Source: Platycnemis pennipes | Lineage: Eukaryota > Arthropoda > Insecta > Odonata > Platycnemididae | Assembly: GCA_933228895.1 (NCBI GenBank) | Contig: OW121856.1 | Location: 16,261,805-16,325,804, forward strand | Direction: 5' to 3' | DNA length: 64,000 bases | In this document: one piece after another, positions 56,983-64,000 of the stretch | Numbering within the stretch: position 1 is the first letter of the stretch | Layout: every line of letters starts with the position of its first letter | The notes under the pieces: model-generated | What the model saw: the letters and a program-made list of their open reading frames with translations, nothing else | What the model was told of the DNA's origin: nothing | Database searches by the model: none | Position numbers and translations under genes: made by a program

Positions 56983-57404
56983 GGTCGTCACACAAACAAC
57001 CATTTAAATGTCAGAATTAATTTAATAATACAAAATCAAGAATATTTAAAAATTCTGATACGAGTATAAATTAGGCTAGTTTTTGATGGCCTTATCGGGA
57101 AAATAATAAGAAGTTATTTTTAAAGGAAAATGGAAAACCAAGGAAAAGCTTTCGACCTAAAAATTGTTGAATTCAAGTGGAATTATTTTAATTTTATTTC
57201 CTTTAAGCTCTATACCCTATGTTAAATTCAAGTACTCTATATAACTAATAATGAAAATATGCCATGCCTATCGGCTAGAAGTAATTGATAGAGAAAAATA
57301 TCTAGAAGTGTCTATAGAATACATGTCTAGAACGGGATCATAAAATATTGTACAATTCCTCGGCAACATTCTAACTTTTACTTCGATACTCATTAGAAGA
57401 ATAT
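56983..57404. other. No recognised gene
   Basis: AT-rich flank between the piggyBac and RTE insertions. Confidence 0.4.
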
Positions 57405-57415
57405 ATTGTTTTTAA

Positions 57416-60400
57416 CTCGCGGCTGAGCTTAAAGCCACCGAGTGCGTCCACCGGGTTGCGGATGGTGGGTCGACCTCTAGATATAGAGGTTAGCTGCGAG
57501 ATAAGCGAGTTTACTCGTCGAATAAGCAGTCGTGGACAAAAAGCGACGGCATTCCGAGGGGGTATTGGTCTATGTCTGGGTAAGATAGGCCTCTAAATAA
57601 TACAGAACCTGTGAAGATGCCGTGACTTGGCGACGGGAGGCCGCCAAAAATTACGCTTCTCATCACCCGGAGGAGAGGGCAGCAGCTCTTCTTCACATGA
57701 GTGAAGGTGGAGACCACAGTGGTCGGTACAGCGACACTCATTTCACTACAGGCGTGGTAACATTTACTTTAACGGCTGTAGTACTGCGATGTGGAAGGGA
57801 AGGGGAAACCACCACATTAATATCCCGAGGAGGTGCAGCTACTCCACTCTTTCCTTTATTATCAAGACGTGATGGCACCCTCTCGAGTAAAATATTCCGG
57901 AGGTAAAATAGTCCCCCATTCGGATCTCCGGGCGGGGACTACCCGAGAGAGTACATCAGTCAAATGTGATACACTTTTTAGGGTAGGAACATGGAACGTG
58001 AGATCGCTTCGGACCTGTGGAAGACTGGAGAACCTGAAGGTAGAAATGCGAAGAATGGACCTCGACGTATTAGGAATCAGCGAAATGAAGTGGCCCGAAG
58101 AAGGAGACTTTTGGAGTGGAAGCTACAGGATTATACATACAGGATCATTAAATGGTAATGCTGGAGTAGGGATCTTGCTCAGAAAGAGCGCCGGAATGCG
58201 TGTGAAGAGCTTCCTGCAGTACAATGAAAGGATAATAATGGTGAAGATCGAGAGCAAACCTGTAGATACCGTGGTGGTGCAGGTTTACATGCCTACGACT
58301 GACTATGAAGATGAAGAAGTGGAAGACGTGTACGAAGATATCACGGAAGTTATGAAACAGGTAAGAGGAGAAGAAAACCTAATTATTTTAGGAGACTGGA
58401 ACGCTATCGTCGGCGAAGGTCAAGATGGAAGAATAACTGGGAAATACGGATTGGGAAACCGAAACAAAAGAGGAGAAAGGCTGCTGGAGTTCTGCACTCA
58501 ACATAAGTTAGTGGTTGCCAACACATTGTTTAAAAATCACAACCGCAGAAGATACACATGGAAAATGCCAGGAGACAGAAGAAGATGCCAAATAGACTAC
58601 ATTTTAGTGAAGCAGAGATTTAGAAACCAAGTGAAGGACTGCAAAAGCTACCCTGGGGCAGACATCGACAGTGACCATAATTTAGTGATGATGAAATGTC
58701 ATCTAAAATTCAAGAAATTGAAGAAAACAAAGAAGAATATATGGCAAGTAGAAAAACTAAAGGAGGCTCAACATCAGCTGGCATTTCAAAAAGCAGTGGG
58801 AAACAACATAGGAGAGAACCTGAATGAGAAATCAGTGGAAGAGCGTTGGGAAAACATTAAATGTGGACTACAGGAAGCCGCAAATGAAGTTCTTGGAAGA
58901 AGAAAAGTTGCCAAGAAGAAGCCATGGATCACGGAGGAAGTCTTAGAATTGATTGAAGAAAGAAGAAAGTACATGAATGCGAAAACTGAATAAGGGCAGC
59001 TCTGCTACAAAAGAATAAGGAACGAAATAAGTCGCAAAGCAAGGAAAGCTAGAGAGCTGTGGTTGAAAAATCTTTGCGAAGATGTACAAAGCAACCTTGC
59101 ACTTGGAAAGGTGGAAGCGGCCTACAGCATAGTGAGGAACCACTTCAAGGAACGGAGCGCAAGATGCAATGCCATAAGGTACAAGAATGGAGGAATTTTG
59201 ATTGAAAACGAGGACAAAGTGAAGAGATGGAAAGAATATCTGGAAGAGCTATACAATGGAAAAAATCTCAGCACAAAAGCTATTGAAGAGGAAAGCGAAG
59301 TGGAAACAGATGATATGGGGGCATCAATATTAAGATCGGAATTCGACGCTGCAGTGAGGGATCTTCGGATGAATAAGGCCTCAGGTATTGATGATGTCCC
59401 TGCAGAACTAATTAAAAATGCAGGAGAGAAGACATTAATTCATCTCTACAAAACCATCTGCGACATGTATTCAACAGGGGAAATTCCAAGGGACTTCGAG
59501 AAAAACATCATCATTCCTATTCCCAAGAAGAAGAGAGCGGAGAAATGCGAAAATTTTAGGACTATAAGCCTGACGACACATGCATCGAAGATACTGACCA
59601 GGATCATCTACAGAAGAATAGAACGAAAAGCAGAGGAGTTCCTGGATGAAGATCAATTCGGATTCAGGAAAAGTAAGGGTACAAGGGAAGCAATACTGGC
59701 CCTTAGGCTACTTATAGAGAAGAGAATGGAGAAGAACAAACCGACGTTCATTGCATTTGTGGATTTAGAGAAGGCCTTTGACAGCGTGGATTGGGATTCA
59801 ATGCTTGGAATTCTGAAGGGAATTGGAGTGTCCTACAATGACCGAAGAATTATACACAGTCTGTACAAAAACCAAGTTGCTGTGATTAAATCTGGACCCA
59901 GATGTGAAGAGGCAAGAATAAGGAAAGGAGTGAGACAAGGCTGCGCAGTGTCTCCTGTATTTTTAATGTTTACATCGAGAGAGCCATAAATGAAGTCAAG
60001 GAGAAATGTTCTGGAGTGAAAATCCACGGAGAAACAATCAGAATGCTACGATTCGCTGATGACATAGCTTTCATAGCAGAGACAGAGAAGGAGCTGAATA
60101 AGATGCTAACAACCATGGAAAGGACTATGGCCAGATATCAGCTGAAGATCAATAAGAAGAAGACTAAGATATTGGTGTGCAGCAAGAGAGAAGAGGCCAA
60201 AACGAACGTTAAACTAGGAAAACAGAAACTGGAAGAGGTGAAAGAGTTCTGATACCTGGGAAGCAGAGTAACCAACGATGGACGAAGCAAGAAAGAAAGA
60301 GTTAGTAGAATAGCCCAGGCAAAGAGGGCATTCTTTCAAAAGAAGAATCTACTTACAGCAGGAAATACAAGCATAGAAGTAAGGAAACAGTTCATCAGAA

Positions 60401-60828
60401 CATACATCTGGAGCATTTTTCTTTACGGCAGTGAATCATGGACGATGACAGCAGCGGAGAAGAAAAGGGTAGAAGCATTTGAAATGTGGTGTTACAGAAG
60501 AATGCTGAAGATTAAATGGATCGACCGAGTAAGTAACGAGGAAGTGCTAAGAAGAGTAGGAGAAAAGAGAAGCCTGCTGGCAACTCTAAAAAGAAGAAGG
60601 GAAAACTTAATCGGCCATATCTTGAGACACGACGGCCTGATGAAGACTATCGTCGAGGGAAAAGTGAACGGGAAGATTGGAAAAGGCAGGCCTCGTATGA
60701 GATATATGGAACAAGTTGTGAAGAGTGTAAAAGAGAAGAATTACGTCACAACGAAAAGGTTGGCCGATAGAAGAATCGAGTGGAAAGCTGCGTCAAACCA
60801 ATCCTAGGATTGTTGACCAATGATGATG
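57416..60828 (+). mobile_element. RTE-like non-LTR retrotransposon, near full length
   Basis: 3413 bp flanked by an 11-bp target duplication ATTGTTTTTAA (57405-57415 and 60829-60839). Starts CTCGCGGCTGAGC with a ~0.4-kb 5' UTR, then the endonuclease-RT coding region, and ends GGATTGTTGACCAATGATGATG. The GATGAT-type tail and the single apurinic-endonuclease plus RT polyprotein fit RTE/BovB-type LINEs. The clean duplication indicates a recent insertion. It is the reference copy for fragments at 1160, 46524 and 62984 and for the deleted form at 44250. Confidence 0.92.
57833..60807 (+). pseudogene. Endonuclease-reverse transcriptase of the RTE-like LINE, three lesions
   Basis: Endonuclease domain (57960-58700): GTWNVRSL, LGISEMKW, GVGILLRKSA, YMPTTDYEDEE, LGDWNAIVG, RCQIDYILVK, DSDHNLVM. 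TAA at 58991-58993 interrupts the frame, which resumes at 59063 with RT motifs NKASGIDDVPAELIKNAG, IIIPIPKKK, NFRTISLTTHASKIL, DQFGFRKSKG, FVDLEKAFDSVDW (motif A) and GVRQGCAVSPVF. One T is lost from a T run near 59960, shifting frame. Motif C is RFADDIAFIAE (~60050). TGA at 60250-60252 falls before YLGSRV. The C-terminus is SLLATLKRRRENLIGHILRH to WKAASNQS. Some proteins in databases called craniofacial development protein 2-like derive from such elements. Confidence 0.92.
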
Positions 60829-60839
60829 ATTGTTTTTAA

Positions 60840-61235
60840 GTGTGTGAAGAGAATCGCTTTTCACATCTTGGTAACAAATCGCTTGGCAGTTAGAGAATCA
60901 AGCATCAAATGCAACTCCGGTAATAAACGCCTGAGATCAACCAGAATTTACACTATAATCAACTACATATATAATAATTGAATTATTTACTTCATTTTCT
61001 ATTTAAGGTTTTGATTTAATGTGGAGGTAAGAGTATCCTATCACTTCGAGGGTTTGAAGCCTGGTTTTGAAGATATTTTCATAGTTGCATTTTTTTCCCT
61101 TTCTCTGATTTCAAGGCAGAATTCTCATTCTTAATAATGACTCTGGGGGCTTAAAAGTGATTCGTAAAGAAGCGTTATTTTTGCATTATGCAGCGCCTGG
61201 TATTGCGTCAAAAAATCTGTGTCCTTAACAGTTTT
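60840..61235. other. No recognised gene
   Basis: Nothing recognised between the RTE insertion and the next LINE tail. Confidence 0.4.
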
Positions 61236-61595
61236 CTACATCTACAGGATAACCTGCAAGCCACCACGAGGGTGTGTGGCAGGAGGTGAAGATCACCAGC
61301 ATGCACTACCGTCATTCAACCAAGCAACTATAAGGTCTCATGCAACTAGATTGTTAATATTTATAGTATTTAAGGGATTAATACATGCATCATGGACTAC
61401 AGACTACTATAAAATATTTCCCCTTTGCTATGCTGCCTGTTCTGTTCTCTTATAGTACGGGGAAAAATGCCATTTTGAATCTATCAATACGACAATCTAC
61501 CTCTCTAATCTTATTTGTCTGGTCGAATCTAGCATAATACGCTGGTGTTTTTAATATGTGCCTAAAATCTTCTGTAAAGCTCTCCGATTTAAACT
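61236..61595 (-). mobile_element. CR1-like LINE family B, 3' end
   Basis: CTACATCTACAGGATAACC, hairpin (CCACCACGAGGGTGTGTGGCAGG), 3' UTR and last coding segment (reverse strand RFDQTNKIRE-, KTPAYYARF, SFTEDFRH-like). Ends at TCTCCGATTTAAA near 61595. Confidence 0.85.
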
Positions 61596-61599
61596 CATC

Positions 61600-62143
61600 G
61601 CGGAGATAGAAAGTGATATTGAAAGAAAATAACTAAAGGATGTTAAGGATCTTGGCGTATTAACTGATAATAAACTGAAATTTTCTGGTCATATCCAGGC
61701 AGTTAAAAGGAAAGCTCTGTCCCTATTAGGCATCCTCTACCGCTTCACGGAAATCCGAGATCCCCGAGCACTGCAATCGTACTTCTCATCAATTGTCCTC
61801 CCTCTTATCTCTTATTGCTCCCACAAATGGTCCATGTCCGCTCCGTCTAATCTCAAAGCTATTAACAGTGTAACCAATTTCTTCGGTAGAATTGTGAAGC
61901 ATAGAGTCCCACTCTTCCGCAATATGTCCACGGATGCCATTTTCTCTGCCCTTTCCATCTGCACTCCACACAATAACAGGCTTAAAACAGGCTTAAAATT
62001 AATTTACAACATTTTGAACTCCATTACTGATACCCCTGAAATCCTATCTATCATCAACTTCAGAGTTCCACCTCGACCTTCCCGTACTCATGCCTTACTC
62101 CATTTACCCGTTCCTAGACTAGGAACATCAAAGAGCCTTGTCA
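61600..62143 (+). pseudogene. LINE family C, RT thumb/C-terminal fragment
   Basis: DVKDLGVLTDNKLKFSGHIQ, KRKALSLLGILYRF, LPLISYCSHKWSM, NFFGRIVKHRVPLFRNMS, NNRLKTGLKLIYNILN and VPPRPSRTHALLHLPVPRLG. DLGVxxDxxLxFxxHI followed by a hydrophobic helix and YCSxxW is the conserved RT palm-thumb region of Jockey/CR1-group LINEs. One early in-frame stop. Related to 11346-11690. Confidence 0.7.
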
Positions 62144-62880
62144 CATAAGGACACGGGGAAATCAGCCGTAGCGGAGCACGCCTTTTCCGAGGAGGGACAC
62201 CATATTTTAATTGACGAGACGCGGGTGTTATCCCAAGAAAGATATTATCACCAACGACTGATCCGCGAGGCTATTGAAATTGAGAAATGCCCCTTTAATT
62301 TCAACCGGGACGATGGCATTAGACTGAGTCCGACTTGCACAAGACTTTTCAGAAGCAAAGATACGCCTGGATGGTTCCGGAAGAAGACAAACAACGATAC
62401 ACCCGTTGGCACTGTGAGGGGGAGGGAAAGTTCACCGACTCCCCAAGGACAGGGCTAAGTGGCGGCCACCTACATACGTCATTCACCGCCCACCTCTCTA
62501 CAGTAAAAAAGGGAGGAGGGATGGAGATATATAGACATCAACCTTTCCAATATATTTTATTAGTGCCTGATGATACGTCCTGCAATGGCCGCCAAAGCTC
62601 GCACACCGACAACGCGTAAAATGCAGCTGCACCCGAAAGCCTCTGACGACGATCGACGACTGCGAAAACCTACGTTCCCTATCTCATCTCTCTCAAAAAT
62701 AACTGGTACCTTCCTTCCTGTCATTAAATTGCTACTCCCTTTTGTTACTTTCCTTTGTACTTTATTTATTGATATTATTCTTACCCTTGCTCTTGTGGAT
62801 ATTTACATGTATACCTCTCTTCATTTTGTGTTCTTGTTATATACGTCACTGTAAAATGGCATCACTGCTGTATGTGAACG
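62144..62880 (+). mobile_element. Penelope-like element 3' fragment (GIY-YIG C-terminus) with hammerhead-like motif
   Basis: Frame to 62458 reads KSAVAEHAFSEEGHHILIDE, TRVLSQERYYHQRLIREAIE and IEKCPFNFNRDDGIRLSPTC, which matches the C-terminal end of the GIY-YIG endonuclease region typical of Penelope-like elements. The 3' region at 62567-62597 has CTGATGA, a potential stem (GTCC...GGCC) and CAAAG, close to a hammerhead core (CUGAUGA...GAAA) with one core change. AATAAAGAAAATAAAG near 62893 follows. Catalytic GIY and YIG residues are upstream and not present. Confidence 0.7.
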
Positions 62881-62983
62881 ATTTTCTTTAAAATAAAGAA
62901 AATAAAGCAACAGTATTATTCTGAATTACGAGCACGAGGACATAAACTGTTGACAGAAGAATAACTGTATCGATATCACCTTC

Positions 62984-63155
62984 ATCATCATCGGTCACCA
63001 ACCCTAGGATTGGTTTGACGCAGCCCCCAACTCGATTCTTCTATCGGCTAATCTCTTCAGATTTTCATATTTCTTCTCTTTCACATCCTTCATCACTTGC
63101 TCTATATGACTCAAACGGGGCTTTCCTTTGCCATTATTCCCGTTAACTTATCCAT
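62984..63155 (-). mobile_element. RTE-like LINE, short 3' end
   Basis: CATCATCATCGGTCACCAACC (tail in reverse), ATTGGTTTGACGCAGC (NQS end), then VMKDVKEKKYENLKRLADRR-like minus-strand coding and KGKPRLSHIEQ-like sequence, ending near 63155. Confidence 0.8.
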
Positions 63156-64000
63156 CCCATTATTTTTATTAAAATATATACTTTGTAAGAGGTTGTGGTG
63201 CATTTCAAGCACATTTGGAGACGATCAAGTTCTGGCTCACTAAGTTAAAATAGCTTTATGTGAGTGTATCTTTGGCATTGCCTTGTAAGCGGATTAATTT
63301 ACGAAGTATTATAAATTAATCATCAGTATTATTAAATTTTATGGCAAATTTACTAGTCTGACGATGTGTATTTTGTACTCTTTTTTATCAGCGGTTCTTT
63401 CAGTTAACATGGATTTCATTTATTTCCGTTCGTTTTATCAAAATTTGAGGCAGTAGTTCGGCTTCGGTAGCAGTAAATGACTTTCCATGTACCCGAAAAA
63501 CTTCAGGCATTTTGAAATTCTTGTTCGTTAATGTTATAATCCAGGAATCCCTCAAGAAGAAAATTTTTCAGTTCATGGGGATCTTAATTTACTCATGTAT
63601 ATCTTCAAGATATTCTGCAAGGGCTCGCAAGAATGTGTGGTGTGTGGCGGGGGCTGATTCCACATCAGCACACACTGCCTTTCTCGAGAGCATCGCTTAG
63701 AAAATATTCGTGTCATATATTGTTCACCTTTTTGTATTTTGATGAACATGTTGGAGAACTTCATTTGCAAAGAGAAAATTGGAGAAATTTACTCATATGC
63801 AGCGATGAAGTAGGGATGATAATTGGTAATCTGCCGTGATAATATTATCCTTCTCTGGCTTCTCTGTGGAAGGGAGGTTACTAACTAACAGTTCATAGAC
63901 GCGTCGGACCCATAGCTAGAGATCTGGTTTGAGAAAATTCCTTATTATTTTTTTGTGACTTTTTCTTGCGTGATAGAGCTTCATTATGGAAACAAATTGC
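63156..64000. other. Unassigned; possible LINE-tail-like patch
   Basis: 63613-63680 (CTGCAAGGGCTCGCAAGAATGTG..GTGTGGCGGGGGCTGATTCCACATCAGCAC) faintly resembles the reversed CR1-B tail, but too weakly to call. Short ORFs on both strands (62-68 codons) are unrecognised. Confidence 0.3.

Noticed and set aside
63613..63690. Possible additional CR1-B tail on the minus strand
   Set aside because: Resembles the tail only in TCTGCAAG and GTGTGGCGGGGG words; hairpin arms and GTAGATG tail are not recognisable.

Overview
The window looks like TE-dense, AT-rich intergenic DNA from an arthropod, most likely an insect. The evidence is several non-LTR retrotransposon clades, piggyBac and pogo DNA transposons, a Penelope-like fragment, tRNA-derived SINEs, MITEs, and GT-AG splice signals with a TATA promoter. 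No species can be named from the sequence. Nothing bacterial is present: no operons, ribosome binding sites or CRISPR arrays. No long conserved host gene was recognised.

The one region that looks like host genes is a large inverted duplication at 24240-31275. Two arms of about 2.65 kb and 3.98 kb flank a spacer of about 0.4 kb. Each arm carries a divergently transcribed two-exon gene: a 70-nt signal-peptide exon, a 318-bp intron, then an exon made of 189-bp (63-residue) tandem repeats rich in Thr, Gly, Ser and Pro with a furin-like RKRR site in nearly every unit. The left gene (minus strand) has 3 units and is intact (264 aa). The right gene (plus strand) has 10 units, a 1-bp deletion in its third unit, and stop codons copied into two later units. 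Further out, each arm has a 61-codon ORF convergent with the repeat gene.

The rest is mostly mobile DNA. Two related CR1/L2-like LINE families (called A and B here) occur more than 20 times in both orientations. They share a 3'-terminal hairpin (CCTGCCACACACC / GGTGGCTTGCAGG) followed by a GTAGATGTAGATG-like tail. An RTE-like LINE is present as a nearly full-length copy at 57416-60828 with an 11-bp target duplication, plus 3' fragments at 1160, 36010, 46524 and 62984, and an internally deleted derivative at 44250-44412. Two autonomous-type DNA transposons have clear ends: a pogo/Tigger-like element (48053-51400, TA target, imperfect 24-bp TIRs, DDD transposase with a C-terminal zinc finger) and a piggyBac element (53298-56978, TTAA target, 15-bp TIRs, catalytic Asp residues visible). 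Both transposase frames are interrupted.

Smaller repeats include an 8-bp-TSD foldback MITE (3928-4431), three other TIR element families each present twice, tRNA-SINEs, and foldbacks that resemble hammerhead-ribozyme-bearing Penelope-like sequences. Many insertions are nested (for example 16709-17540, 19017-19193 and 20413-21186, each inside a CR1 copy), which gives a relative chronology. The remaining stretches hold only short ORFs that I do not recognise.
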